Assembly (NCBI RefSeq): GCF_005863245.1 | Contig: NZ_VBUT01000002.1 | Coordinates: 372,001-436,000 of the forward strand | Direction: 5' to 3' | Length of the DNA stretch: 64,000 bases | Source: Nocardia cyriacigeorgica | Lineage (GTDB): Bacteria > Actinomycetota > Actinomycetes > Mycobacteriales > Mycobacteriaceae | Shown here: in pieces, positions 1 through 9,023 of the stretch | Layout: the number at the start of each line of letters is the position of its first letter | How positions within the stretch are numbered: position 1 is the first letter of the stretch | The notes under the pieces: model-generated | Databases searched by the model: none | Seen by the model: the letters and a program-made list of their open reading frames with translations, nothing else | Told to the model about the DNA's origin: nothing | Made by a program: the position numbers and the translations under genes

Positions 1-350
1 TGCGTGATCGCCTGATCGCCATGGACCCGGTCGAGGGCGCCAAGCCGATCATTCCGGAGCTGATGCCCATCACCTCGCTGCGCACCGTCAAGCGCGCCGA
101 GGAGCTGTGCGGCCGGCCGCTGCCGCGCGCGGTGATCGAACGGCTGGAGCGGGCCGCGGGCAACGGCTCCGAGGAAGACGCGGCGGCCGTGCGCGCGGTG
201 GGTATCGAGATCGCCACCGAGATGGGGCAGCGTCTCATCGACGAGGGCGCGCCCTGCCTGCATTTCATCACCCTGAACTTCGCCAAGGCGACCGGCGAGG
301 TGCTCACCAACCTCGGCTACGGCGTCACCGCCGCGCCGATCAGCGCCTGA
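1..350 (+). CDS. metF: Methylenetetrahydrofolate reductase, C-terminal part (5' end outside window)
   Basis: Only the last ~115 codons are present; the frame is open from base 3 and ends with TGA at 348-350. The residues fit the C-terminal end of a MetF-type TIM barrel, with a conserved ending in which a loop reading CLHFITLNFAKAT closes the barrel. The enzyme reduces 5,10-methylene-THF to 5-methyl-THF for methionine synthesis. In Mycobacterium tuberculosis a MetF-like gene (Rv2172c) lies next to lppM, and lppM is also found in this window, which supports the assignment. The following operon is convergent (minus strand), with only 27 bp between stops. Confidence 0.85.
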   Translation, partial: RDRLIAMDPVEGAKPIIPELMPITSLRTVKRAEELCGRPLPRAVIERLERAAGNGSEEDAAAVRAVGIEIATEMGQRLIDEGAPCLHFITLNFAKATGEVLTNLGYGVTAAPISA

Positions 351-377
351 GTCCACGCCGACGCGCGAACGCGCAGT

Positions 378-1528
378 TCAGGCGGCCCGGCTCTGCCGCA
401 GTCCCCAGGCTTCGGCGAGTAACCGATGCGATTCCAGCCGGTCACGGTGATCGTGGGTGATGCCGGTGACCAGCAGTTCATCCGCGCCGCTCACCCGCTG
501 GAGAGCCGCGAGCCGGCGCACCACGGTGTCCGGTGAGCCGACCAGCTGGGTGGCCAGCCGGTCCTCGACCAGCCTGCGCTGATCGGGGGTGAGCGGGGTC
601 AGCGTCGCCGGATCGGCGAAGTCGGCGGCGCCCGCGCCGCTGCGGATGCTGTGCACCCAGTGCCCGTACGGTGCGGCCAGCCGTTCGGCGGTGGCGTCGT
701 CGGCGGCGACCACGACATCCGCTGACACCACCACGTACGGCTCGGCCAGCACCTGCGACGGCCGGAAGGCCGCACGGTAGGCCGCCACCGCGTCCAGCGC
801 GGTACCGGGAGAGACGTGATAGGCGGCCGCGAACGGCAGTCCGAGCCGACCGGCCAATTCCGCGCTGGCCCCGGCCGTACTGCCGAACACCCACAGTTGC
901 ACCTGCGCGCCCTCGCCCGGCACGGCGTGCAGGGCGATGCCCTCGGCGTCGACGTAGCTTCCGTCGAGCAGGGCCCGGATCTCGGCCACCTGATCGGCGA
1001 ATTCCGCAGGTTGGGCGCCCTGCTGGTACAGGGCCCGTTGTCCGGCAAGGAATTTCGACGGGTCGGCGATGCGCAGCGGATCGAACGGGGCGGGACCACC
1101 ACCCCGTCGCGCACCTCGGTGCGGCCGCGCACGGTGTCGTCGCGCGGCCGGACATGGCGGGCCCGCACGGATTCGGCGCCGAATTGCCTGCTGCGGTGCC
1201 CGGAGCGGCCGAGCCCGAGGTCGAGCCGTCCCGGATGCAGCGCGTCGATGGTGCCGAAGCCCTCGACGATGGAGATCGAGGTGTGATAGCCCACCTGGAC
1301 CGCCGCCGCACCGACCCGGATCCGCGTGGTGGCCGCGGCGACCTGCCCGATCAGGGTGATCGAGGCCGAACTGGCCACCCGCGCGAAATGATGTTCGGCC
1401 AGCCAGAACCGGCGATAGCCCCATTCCTCGGCGCGCCGGGCCAGCTCGACGGTATTGCGCAGCGCCTGCTGCGGACTCGATCCGGCGCTGATGGGCGCCA
1501 GATCGAGGACCGAGAGCGGAACCGTCAT
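378..1528 (-). pseudogene. LLM-class (luciferase-like) flavin-dependent monooxygenase, frameshifted
   Basis: The N-terminal third (from ATG 1528) reads as a classic LLM-class oxidoreductase: MTVPLSVLDLAPI, then the EWGYRRFWLAEHH and RLDLGLGRS motifs. At the run of four G at 1087-1090 (C on the coding strand) the frame breaks. The rest of the family continues in another frame (FDPLRIADPSKF to the end at 378), and one extra C would restore an intact protein of about 383 residues. The start overlaps the DUF1684 stop by ATGA, so it is the last gene of the riboswitch-led operon. Such enzymes use reduced FMN and O2, often to oxidise or cleave organosulfur compounds. The break may be a sequencing error or a true mutation; both halves look otherwise well conserved. 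Confidence 0.85.
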
Positions 1529-2337
1529 GCCCGGTGCTCCGCCGCCGGAAGCCGCGGATCCTGTTCGCCCGCTTCGATCGCCACCCGCAGCCGGTTCTGC
1601 GCGGGCGCCACCGGGCAGGTCGCGTAGTCGGTGAACGCGCAGGGCAGGTTGGTCGCGCGGTTGAAGTCGAGCAGCACGGTGCCGTCGTCGTCCACCGCGC
1701 CGGCATCCAGCAGGCGGGCCGCCGGATAGGTGGTGATGCCGCTGGTGGCGTCGGTGAACAGCACCCGCAGCGCCTCCGGGGTGCCGAAGGCGACGACCCG
1801 TTCGGTCACCGAGCCGACGGTGAATTCGATGACGCCGGCGGCATGGTGATGGTGTTCGAGCCCCGCCACCACCGCGCCCGTGATGACGGTCGTCGCCTCG
1901 CCGAACGCTTCGAACCGCCCCCGCAGCACCCACCGTTCGTCCGGCGCGTAGGCAGGCACCCCGGTGAAGGCGGCCAAGGTCGGGGCGGCCGGATCGTGCA
2001 CCCGCACGGCGGACTGCCCGCTGCGCCGGATCACTTCGAGCACCCGGTCCTCGTGCCGGATGAGCACGCCCGGCGCCCCTTCCTCGGCGACGACGATGTG
2101 CACGCCGGCGATGCGCTCGCCGTCGTGGTCGAGCCGGTCGGCGGGTTTGGCGGTGACGAACACCCGGTCCTCGATCACCCACCAGGTGCCGGGCACGCCC
2201 GGCAGTTGTTCGGGCCGGTCGGTGAGCCAGTGCAGTGCGGTGAGGCTGAGGAAGCCGAGCGGGTCGCGCAGGGTGTGTTCGCGTTCGGCGTGCCAGGCGG
2301 CCCAGTCGGTGGCGAAGGTGGTGAGGCTGGTGGTCAT
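1525..2337 (-). CDS. DUF1684 family protein
   Basis: About 270 residues matching the DUF1684 pattern: an N-terminal WHAEREHTLRDPLGFLSLTALHWL segment and a C-terminal DFNRATNLPCAFTDYATCP segment, the family's most conserved stretch. Its biochemical function is not established. I chose the ATG at 2337 because GAGGAG lies 9 nt upstream. An upstream in-frame ATG at 2385 would overlap the ATPase stop (ATGA) and add 16 residues. It sits between the transporter ATPase and the monooxygenase and overlaps the latter by 4 bp, so it is probably co-translated and acts on the imported substrate or its product. No signal peptide or membrane segment is visible, so it should be cytosolic. Confidence 0.85.
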   Translation of the reverse strand: MTTSLTTFATDWAAWHAEREHTLRDPLGFLSLTALHWLTDRPEQLPGVPGTWWVIEDRVFVTAKPADRLDHDGERIAGVHIVVAEEGAPGVLIRHEDRVLEVIRRSGQSAVRVHDPAAPTLAAFTGVPAYAPDERWVLRGRFEAFGEATTVITGAVVAGLEHHHHAAGVIEFTVGSVTERVVAFGTPEALRVLFTDATSGITTYPAARLLDAGAVDDDGTVLLDFNRATNLPCAFTDYATCPVAPAQNRLRVAIEAGEQDPRLPAAEHRA

Positions 2338-2381
2338 CGGAGGTCTCCTCGGTGTGTTTGGACGGGCGGTGTCGAGCGCCG

Positions 2382-4070
2382 TCATGACGGGTCGTCGGCC
2401 GGTAGGCGCAGCGTGACCGACGGTTTCGGGATGGCAGCGAGCAGCTCGCGGGTGTAGTCGTGCTGGGGGTTGTCGAAAATCTCCGCGGTGGTGCCGGTTT
2501 CGACGATGCGCCCGTACCGCATCACCGCCACCCGGTCGCTGATGCGGCGCACCACCGCCAGGTCGTGGGAGATGAACAGGTAGCTCAGGCGCAGCTGCTG
2601 TTGCAGATCGTCGAGCAGTTCCAGGATCTGGGCCTGCACCGAGGCATCGAGCGCGGAGACCGGTTCGTCGAGCACCAGCAGCTCCGGCCGCAGCGCCAGG
2701 GCACGGGCGATCGCCACCCGCTGACGTTGCCCGCCCGAGAGTTCGGCCGGCCGCCGCCGCGCGCATCCGGCGGGCAGCGCCACCTGCTCGAGCAGCTCGG
2801 CCACCCGCTGCGCCCTGGCCTTGCGGTTGCCGATGCCGTAGGCGCGCAACGGCTCCTCGATCACCGACCCGACGCGCAGCCGCGGATCCAGCGACGAGTA
2901 GGGGTTCTGGTAGACGATCTGGAACCGCCGCCGCAGCGCCCGCAGCTGCCCGGCGCGGGCGCGGGTCAGTGGCTCGCCGTCGAAGACGACCTCGCCGCGA
3001 TCGGGGTCGGTCAGCCGTACCGCGATGCGCGCGGTGGTCGACTTACCCGAGCCCGATTCGCCGACCAGCGCCAGCGTTTCGCCGCGACCGAGTTCGAAGC
3101 CGACCCCGGCCACCGCGGTGACGGTGCTGCCGGCTCCGGCGCGGAACAGCTTGTGCACCTCGCGGACGGTGAGCAGCGGGCCGCCGTCGAGCGCGGTGGC
3201 CGGTCGCACCACCCGGTCGGCGGTGAGGGCGGGCGCGGCGGCCAGCAGTTGCCGCGTGTACGGATGCCGGGGATTGCCGAGAACCTCGGCGGTGCGCCCG
3301 GATTCGACGACGGTGCCGTTGCGCAGCACCACCAGCCGGTCGGCACGTTCGGCGGCCATCGCGAGATCGTGGGTGATCAGCAGCACCGCCGTCCCGCGCG
3401 CGGCGATGCGTTCGGCCAGCCGGTCCAGCACCCGGCGCGCGACGGTGGCGTCCAGCGCGCTGGTCGGTTCGTCGGCGATGATCAGATCCGGTCCGCAGGC
3501 CAGGGCGATGGCGATCAGCACGCGCTGACGTTGTCCACCGGACAATTCGTGCGGGTACTGGGTGGCCCGCAACTGCGGCCGGTCCAGCCCCACCTCCGCC
3601 AGCAGGGCCGTCGCCCGCTCCAGCGCACCGCCACGGTCGTCGAGCCGGTGCACCCGCAGCGCCTCGGCCACCTGATCGCCGATGCGGCGCACCGGGTTGA
3701 GCGACAGGCCGGGGTCCTGCGGCACGAACCCGACCTGGAGCCCCCGCAACCGGCGCAGCGCCTGCTCGGATCCGAAATCCACCGGCTGTCCGGCGAAGGT
3801 GACCGAGCCGTCGGCGATGTCGGCGGTCTCACCGAGCAGCCCTATCACCGCATGCGCCAGCGTCGACTTGCCCGAACCGGATTCGCCCACGAGCGCGACG
3901 ACCTCACCCCGGCGCACCGTGAGTGAGACACCGTCGAGAGCGGTGACCGGCCCGTCGCCGGTGCGGTAGCGCACCCGTAATTGTTCGACCCGTAGGAGTT
4001 CCTCGGCCTCGACGGGCGGGTCATGATCGTCGGCAGGGGACAGGACGTCGACGACAGCGTTGTCGCTCAT
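2382..4070 (-). CDS. Fused DppD-DppF type ABC transporter ATPase
   Basis: A single 562-residue chain carries two complete ABC ATPase domains. Each has a Walker [10 protein letters not shown] (about residues 56 and 350), a signature LSGGQRQRV, a Walker B (LIIADEP, LLVLDEP) and a switch His (THDL, SHDL). Each ends with the NP-x-[13 protein letters not shown] tail typical of oligopeptide/nickel importers. It energises the two permeases encoded just upstream. The start at 4070 overlaps the DppC-type stop by ATGA, and the stop lies within an ATGA of an alternative start of the DUF1684 gene. Fusion of the two ATPases is common for peptide-type importers in actinobacteria. The substrate cannot be read from the ATPase; the riboswitch suggests a sulfur compound. 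Confidence 0.93.
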   Translation of the reverse strand: MSDNAVVDVLSPADDHDPPVEAEELLRVEQLRVRYRTGDGPVTALDGVSLTVRRGEVVALVGESGSGKSTLAHAVIGLLGETADIADGSVTFAGQPVDFGSEQALRRLRGLQVGFVPQDPGLSLNPVRRIGDQVAEALRVHRLDDRGGALERATALLAEVGLDRPQLRATQYPHELSGGQRQRVLIAIALACGPDLIIADEPTSALDATVARRVLDRLAERIAARGTAVLLITHDLAMAAERADRLVVLRNGTVVESGRTAEVLGNPRHPYTRQLLAAAPALTADRVVRPATALDGGPLLTVREVHKLFRAGAGSTVTAVAGVGFELGRGETLALVGESGSGKSTTARIAVRLTDPDRGEVVFDGEPLTRARAGQLRALRRRFQIVYQNPYSSLDPRLRVGSVIEEPLRAYGIGNRKARAQRVAELLEQVALPAGCARRRPAELSGGQRQRVAIARALALRPELLVLDEPVSALDASVQAQILELLDDLQQQLRLSYLFISHDLAVVRRISDRVAVMRYGRIVETGTTAEIFDNPQHDYTRELLAAIPKPSVTLRLPADDPS

Positions 4071-4957
4071 CGGTGTGCACTCCTCGTGACGGCGCGACCC
4101 ACGCGCTGGGCGGACAGGACGACGGCGATGATCACCAGGCCGGGCAGCGTCGTCAGCCACCAGGCGGTGGCCAGGTAGTTGCGGCCCTCCGAGATCAGCG
4201 ATCCCCATTCGGGGGTGGGCGGTGCGGTGCCGTAGCCGAGGAAGCTCAGCGCCGACACCGCGAGCACCGCCATGCCGAACTCGACCGAGGCCAGCGCGAG
4301 CACCGGGGGATAGGAGTTGGGCAGGATGTGCCGGGCCAGCACCGTGTACCAGCGCACCCCCGACGCGCGTGCCGCCTCCACATACGCCGCCCGGCGCACC
4401 CGCAGCACCTCCGAGCGCATCACCCTGGCGAAGTTGGCGATCAGCGAAACGCCCACGGCGATGGCCACATTCCGGGTGCCGAAGCCGAGGGCGGTCACCA
4501 GCGCCAGCGACAGCAGCAGCGCGGGAATCGACAGCAGGACGTCGACCACCCGCATGACGACCATGTCCACCACACCGCCGAGCGCGCCGGCGAGCAGGCC
4601 GAGCAGTGTGCCCGCCACCAACGCGATGGCGACCGCGGTCAGGGTCGCGGTGAGCGACAGACCCGCACCGTGCACCATCCGCGTGTACAGGTCGCGGCCG
4701 AGATTGTCGGTGCCGAACCAGTGCTCGGCGCTCGGCGGCTGGAATTTCTGCGCCGGAACACCCTTCAAGGGGTCGCCGCCGGCGAACAGCGAGGGTGCCA
4801 GCGCCCAGCCGACGGCGAGCACGATCACCGCGCTCGCCGGAATCAGTGCCAGATTGCCGCGCAACAGATTCCACGCGCGGCGGCGACGCGGCGGCACCGG
4901 CGGTTCGTCTCCCGCCCGCGTCGGCGCCTTCGGCCGTTCGAGCAGCTCAAGCGACAT
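4067..4957 (-). CDS. ABC transporter permease, DppC type
   Basis: A 296-residue membrane protein of the BPD_transp_1 family: a basic cytoplasmic N-terminus ([14 protein letters not shown]), a first helix near residue 40, and five further helices in the transport domain. The [21 protein letters not shown] segment is the EAA loop that docks on the ATPase. [27 protein letters not shown] is the periplasmic entry typical of DppC/OppC proteins. I chose ATG 4957 because AGGAGG lies 7 nt upstream; the gene then overlaps the DppB-type stop by 11 bp. It forms the channel with the preceding permease. Confidence 0.92.
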   Translation of the reverse strand: MSLELLERPKAPTRAGDEPPVPPRRRRAWNLLRGNLALIPASAVIVLAVGWALAPSLFAGGDPLKGVPAQKFQPPSAEHWFGTDNLGRDLYTRMVHGAGLSLTATLTAVAIALVAGTLLGLLAGALGGVVDMVVMRVVDVLLSIPALLLSLALVTALGFGTRNVAIAVGVSLIANFARVMRSEVLRVRRAAYVEAARASGVRWYTVLARHILPNSYPPVLALASVEFGMAVLAVSALSFLGYGTAPPTPEWGSLISEGRNYLATAWWLTTLPGLVIIAVVLSAQRVGRAVTRSAHR

Positions 4958-5921
4958 CGGTGACCTCCTGCTCACTCGGGCGCACCGAGCGCGCCCGCTC
5001 ACCCCGTCCGGCGATCCGCGGATCCAGCACGGGATAGAGCAGATCCACCGCGAGGTTGACGATGACGAAGGCCAGCGCGCTCACCAGCACGATGCCCTGC
5101 ACCACCGGAATGTCCTGAGCCAGCACCGAGGTCTGGGTGAGCCGTCCGAGCCCGGGCCGGGCGAACACCGTCTCGACCACCACCGAGCCGGCGAGCATAT
5201 TGCCGACCAGCACTCCGGCGATGGTGAACGCGGGCACGCTCGCCAATCGCGCTACATGCCTGCGCTGCACCCACCAGCGCGAGGCACCCTTGGCCAGTGC
5301 GACCTCGGTGAAGGGCTGGCGCCAGGTCGATTCCAGCCCGGCGGCCAGCACCTGCGCGATCACCGCCCCGATCGGGATCGCCAGCGTCACCGCGGGCAGC
5401 ACCAGCCCACCGAAGGCGGGCACCAGCTGCCAGCGGAAGGAGAACAGCTGCAACAGGATCAGCGCGGTCCAGAACGTCGGCATCGACACTCCGATCGGCG
5501 GCAGCGCCGCGAGTGTCGCGCGCAGCCACGGCCGCCGGGTGTAGGTGGCGGCGAAGGCCAGCGCGGTCCCGCCCGCCGCAGCGAACAGCAAGGCCAGCCC
5601 GGTCAACGCGAGCGTCGACGGCAGCGCGTCCACGATCGCCTCGGCCACCGGCTGCCCGGTGGCGATGGAGCGGCCGATATCGCCGCGCACCGCATGCGAC
5701 AGCGAACTCAGATACTGCTCCCACAAGGGCTGATCCAGGCCGTACCTGGCGCGCATCTCGGCGAGCGCGGCCGCGTCGACCGGTGTGCCCGCACCGCCAC
5801 CGTCGGCCGCGATGGCCACCGGATCCGACGGCAGCAGATACAGCACGACGAAGGAGATGGTGAACGCCGCCCACAGCACCCACACCGCGGCCACGCACCG
5901 CAACACCACATATCGCGCCAT
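4947..5921 (-). CDS. ABC transporter permease, DppB type
   Basis: A 324-residue permease with an N-terminal helix (VVLRCVAAVWVLWAAFTISFVVLYLLPSDP) typical of DppB/OppB, an extracellular loop containing MRARYGLDQPLWEQYLS, and a BPD_transp_1 domain with the EAA-loop region (EVALAKGASRWWVQRRHV). It is separated from the solute-binding protein gene by only 2 nt (TGA-TC-ATG). With the DppC-type partner it makes the inner-membrane pore of the importer. Confidence 0.92.
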   Translation of the reverse strand: MARYVVLRCVAAVWVLWAAFTISFVVLYLLPSDPVAIAADGGGAGTPVDAAALAEMRARYGLDQPLWEQYLSSLSHAVRGDIGRSIATGQPVAEAIVDALPSTLALTGLALLFAAAGGTALAFAATYTRRPWLRATLAALPPIGVSMPTFWTALILLQLFSFRWQLVPAFGGLVLPAVTLAIPIGAVIAQVLAAGLESTWRQPFTEVALAKGASRWWVQRRHVARLASVPAFTIAGVLVGNMLAGSVVVETVFARPGLGRLTQTSVLAQDIPVVQGIVLVSALAFVIVNLAVDLLYPVLDPRIAGRGERARSVRPSEQEVTDVA

Positions 5922-5923
5922 GA

Positions 5924-7546
5924 TCAGCGCCCGCTCAGCCAGGTGTCGAAGAACTGCAACCGCGCCGAGGCGTCGAACGTCAGGTCCCGCACCGCCGGGC
6001 CCGCGCCGATGGCCTGCGACAACTCGACGGTCGGGAGCCACAGTCCCTGCTCGAGAATCTGCTGCTGGGCCTGCCCGATCAGCGCCGCGCGTGCCTGCGC
6101 GTCCACCGCACCCAGTTGCGCGGTGAGCACCTCGTCGAGCGCGGGGATCGGCGGGCGGACATTGAAATTGCGGCCGTCCAGACCGAATCCGGTGCGCAGG
6201 ATGTCGCCGTCGGCGCGGGTGCTGTTGTAGTACAGCGCGTCGAAATCCTTGCTGTTCTGCCGCGCGGTGTACTCGGCGATGGACACCAGGTCCAGCGTGA
6301 GATCCACACCCACCGCGCGCAGCTGCTGCTGAATCAGTTCGAGGATCGCCTGATTACCGGCGAACACCTGACTGAACGTCACCGCGAAACCGAGGCGCTG
6401 CCCGTCCTTGACCCGGATGCCGTCCGCGCCCGGCACCCAGCCGGCCCGGTCGAGGGTGGTCCGCGCGGCGTCGGGATCGAAGCCGACTACCTGGGAAAGA
6501 TCCTGATAGCCCGGCGTTTTCGAGGCCAGCACGCTGGTCGCCGGACGGAACTGCGGCCCGAGCACGGTATCGACGAGCTCGCGCCGGTCGATCGCGGTGA
6601 GCAGCGCGCGCCGCACCTCGGGATCACGCAACGGCCCACGGGTCACATTCGGCTGGAACCCGAACGGAATACCCGGATTGGGGGTGCTGAGTACCCGGCC
6701 GCCGGCCGCCTCGATCTGCGGCGCGTCCTGGGGAAGGGCGTCGCTGGTCGCGTCGAGCTGGTCCGAGGACAGTGAACCGGTCCGCACCCCCGATTCGGGC
6801 ACCACGGTGAACTCGATACGGTCGAGGTAGGCCTCGCCCTGATGCGCGAACACCGCCGAACCCCACCGGTAGCCGGGGCGTTTCACCAGCGTGGCGGAGA
6901 TGTCCTGGCGGTAGCCGGCGTAGGTGAACGGACCCGAACCCACCGTCGCCGCGCCCGCGCAGCGGTCCTCGGCGGGCCGGGAAGTGGTGGCGTCGGCGAG
7001 AATGCCCAGCTGCGGCGTCGAGGAGGCTTGCAGGAATTGGGCATTCGGCGCGCTGAACTCCACCCGCGCCGTCAACGGATCCAGCACCGTCGTCCCGACA
7101 TAGCCGGTGAGGTAGCTGCTGCCCAGCGGCGCCTTGACCGCGCCGAGGGTGCGCACGATCGAATCGAAGGTGTTGCGCACCGAGTCGGCGGTCAGGGGCG
7201 TGCCGTCGCTGAAGCTCACCCCGTCGGCGAGGTGGAAGGTGAACGTCTTCGCGTCCGGGGCGACCTCCCAGCTGGTGGCCAGCCACGGCCGCAGCTCTCC
7301 GGTCTCCGGATCCTGATCGGTCAGCGAGTCGACCACCTGGCGTGCCACATAGATCGTCTGATTGGTGCCGGCCTGTGCGGGATCGGCGCAGGTCGGCGGC
7401 TGGGACAGGCCGTAGCGCAGAACTCCGCCCGGCTGCGGAGGACCGGCGTCGGCCCCCGGCGCGGTGGTCCCGGAACCGCAGGCGGCGAGGGTGGCGGCGG
7501 CGGTAAGCACCGTGCCTGCGAAAGCCGCCTTGACGGATACGGCCAT
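5924..7546 (-). CDS. Family 5 extracellular solute-binding lipoprotein
   Basis: A 540-residue SBP_bac_5 protein. The start at 7546 gives a lipoprotein signal (MAVSVKAAFAGTVLTAAATLAAC) with a LAAC lipobox and an AAAGGA ribosome site 7 nt upstream. Family marks include the N-terminal GGVLRYGLSQPPT strand, VVDSLTDQDPETGELRPWLATSWE, and FHLADGVSFSDGTPLTADSV. It captures the substrate outside the membrane for the two downstream permeases. An in-frame ATG at 7618 with GGAGG 5 nt upstream would give a 24-residue longer N-terminus; that GGAGG overlaps the 3' strand of the riboswitch P1 helix. Peptide-type binders take many ligands, so substrate identity rests on context. Confidence 0.9.
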   Translation of the reverse strand: MAVSVKAAFAGTVLTAAATLAACGSGTTAPGADAGPPQPGGVLRYGLSQPPTCADPAQAGTNQTIYVARQVVDSLTDQDPETGELRPWLATSWEVAPDAKTFTFHLADGVSFSDGTPLTADSVRNTFDSIVRTLGAVKAPLGSSYLTGYVGTTVLDPLTARVEFSAPNAQFLQASSTPQLGILADATTSRPAEDRCAGAATVGSGPFTYAGYRQDISATLVKRPGYRWGSAVFAHQGEAYLDRIEFTVVPESGVRTGSLSSDQLDATSDALPQDAPQIEAAGGRVLSTPNPGIPFGFQPNVTRGPLRDPEVRRALLTAIDRRELVDTVLGPQFRPATSVLASKTPGYQDLSQVVGFDPDAARTTLDRAGWVPGADGIRVKDGQRLGFAVTFSQVFAGNQAILELIQQQLRAVGVDLTLDLVSIAEYTARQNSKDFDALYYNSTRADGDILRTGFGLDGRNFNVRPPIPALDEVLTAQLGAVDAQARAALIGQAQQQILEQGLWLPTVELSQAIGAGPAVRDLTFDASARLQFFDTWLSGR

Positions 7547-7623
7547 GTCGTCGTCCTTTCTGACACGACCGCCGAGCCCGGCGCGCCGCCGCGAACCGCG
7601 GCCTGCGGACTCGATCATGTGTG

Positions 7624-7716
7624 CCTCCATCGGTCCCGGCAGAAGCACCCGCACCCGGCGAGGCGGGGGGTTGCTGCGACGTCGGCGAGCCAGGTCTCTC
7701 GGTCGCTCTGGATGGT
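7624..7716 (-). promoter_or_regulatory. SAM-sensing riboswitch, S-box superfamily (SAM-I/SAM-IV-like)
   Basis: Read on the minus strand, the leader shows the S-box order. P1 is CCATC (7715-7711) with GATGG (7631-7627). CAGAG follows, then P2 as GCGAC with GTCGC. Inside P2 is a GAGAGACCTGGCTC stretch resembling the conserved kink-turn region. The core GCAACC (7675-7670) follows, then P3 as CCCGC/GCGGG, and then GGTGCTTC, resembling the J3/4 element GGTGC. A large P4 is missing, so the subclass (SAM-I, SAM-IV or SAM-I/IV) is uncertain. The 3' strand of P1 continues into GGAGG, suggesting translational control. Such elements switch genes off when S-adenosylmethionine is abundant. Confidence 0.75.
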
Positions 7717-7868
7717 GTCGCCGGACCGGACGCGGGTGGGCCGCTCCGATCGGGCCGAATCATCATGCGTCGCAGGGAAACCGCAGCACAATGGTAGTAA
7801 TCAGGGTGAGTTCAGCTCTTGTCCGGCGGCACGCGTGGTCCGCGGAGATGAAGTTGCGCCGCTCGCGC
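7717..7868 (-). promoter_or_regulatory. Intergenic region with the presumed promoter of the riboswitch operon
   Basis: This stretch lies between the glycosyltransferase stop and the riboswitch. On the minus strand TACCAT (7796-7791) fits the actinobacterial TANNNT -10 pattern and would start transcription upstream of the aptamer. No good -35 is seen at the expected spacing. I see no gene here. Confidence 0.35.
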
Positions 7869-9020
7869 TCACGCCGGGAGTGCGCGTCCCTTCCACACGA
7901 GCGCGTCGCCTCGTCGAGCCCGGCGTGACCGGCCCCAGAGCGCGAGGTAGACGCCGACCGACACGGGATGGGCGAATGCGGTAGCGACGTCGTCGCGGTG
8001 CGGTCGCTCACCGGTGTCGAGGCAGCGCGCCACGATCCGTCCGGCGACGGCGGCCGCGTAGCCGAGCACACCGATCCGCCGGACCCGGCCGCGTCCGGCG
8101 ATCGCGGCGAGCGGCGGCAACCAATACGCCAGCGCGGCAACGGCTCCCACCGCGAGACCACCGAGCGCCGAGCCCCCGTAGGCCGACCACAGCCACCGCG
8201 TATACCCGGCGTCGAGTTCGGCGGCGTCACGGTACATGCGGGTGCGTGCCATCGATCCGCCCGCCACCACCGCCGTGCGCGAGCCGTGACGCCGCAACAC
8301 CCTGGCGATATCGAGATCCTCGGTGACGCTGCCCGCCACCGCCGCATGCCCGCCGATGGCGCGGTAGGCCGCAGCGTCGAAGACCAGGAACTGCCCACAC
8401 GCCACCGCCATCGACGGGCGCGTCCCCCGATCGGCGAGCGCGACCGGCAGCGTCGTGGCCCACGACCAGCACAGCAACGGCTGCACCAGGCGCTCGGCGG
8501 GGGAGTGCGCGAGCTGCCGAGGCCAGGGCGAGACCAGCGCGCACCGCCGCGCCCGCAATTCGGTCACCGCCGCGGCGATCGCCGGCGGTTCCAGCCGCAC
8601 GTCGGCATCGACGAAGATCAGCACCGTGGCGCCCGTCGCCGCGGCGGCCTCGGCCAGCCGGGCGCACGCGGCGGCCTTACCAGTCCAGCCCGGTTCGGGT
8701 TCGTCATCGCAGCGCAGCACCGTGATGCGCGGATCGTCACCGGCCGCGCGCCGCGCCGCCGTCTCGGTGCCGTCGGTCGAGGCGTCGTCCAGGATCAGCA
8801 CCCGCAGTCCCGGCACGCCGGTCTGTGCGCGCAGATCCGCGATCAACGTCGGTAGCCGCTGCGCCTCGTCGCGTGCCGGGACACAGACTGCCACGGTCTC
8901 GCCGACCGGCGGGCCGGGGCGCAACCGGCGCATCGTCAGCAGATTTCCTATCGCGACAGCGCATCCCGCGACCGCGATCCCGGTGCCCACCCGAACCGCC
9001 CGGGTGGTCAGTGGCGGCAA
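7869..9020 (-). CDS. Family 2 glycosyltransferase, possibly carotenoid-related (CruG/CruC-like)
   Basis: A 383-residue GT2 protein: an N-terminal membrane segment, a GT-A domain with VCVPARDEAQRLPTLI, LILDDASTDGTE and FVDADV (the DxD-type metal site), GSVTEDLDIARVL as the acceptor motif, and C-terminal hydrophobic segments. The start is a TTG at 9020, 3 nt after the lppM stop, so it is translationally linked to lppM. Glycosyltransferases of this shape act with CruF in carotenoid decoration, and a cruF-type gene lies 2 kb upstream on the same strand. A role in carotenoid glycosylation is therefore plausible but inferred; other lipid acceptors are possible. Confidence 0.8.
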   Translation of the reverse strand: MPPLTTRAVRVGTGIAVAGCAVAIGNLLTMRRLRPGPPVGETVAVCVPARDEAQRLPTLIADLRAQTGVPGLRVLILDDASTDGTETAARRAAGDDPRITVLRCDDEPEPGWTGKAAACARLAEAAAATGATVLIFVDADVRLEPPAIAAAVTELRARRCALVSPWPRQLAHSPAERLVQPLLCWSWATTLPVALADRGTRPSMAVACGQFLVFDAAAYRAIGGHAAVAGSVTEDLDIARVLRRHGSRTAVVAGGSMARTRMYRDAAELDAGYTRWLWSAYGGSALGGLAVGAVAALAYWLPPLAAIAGRGRVRRIGVLGYAAAVAGRIVARCLDTGERPHRDDVATAFAHPVSVGVYLALWGRSRRARRGDALVWKGRALPA

Positions 9021-9023
9021 CGC

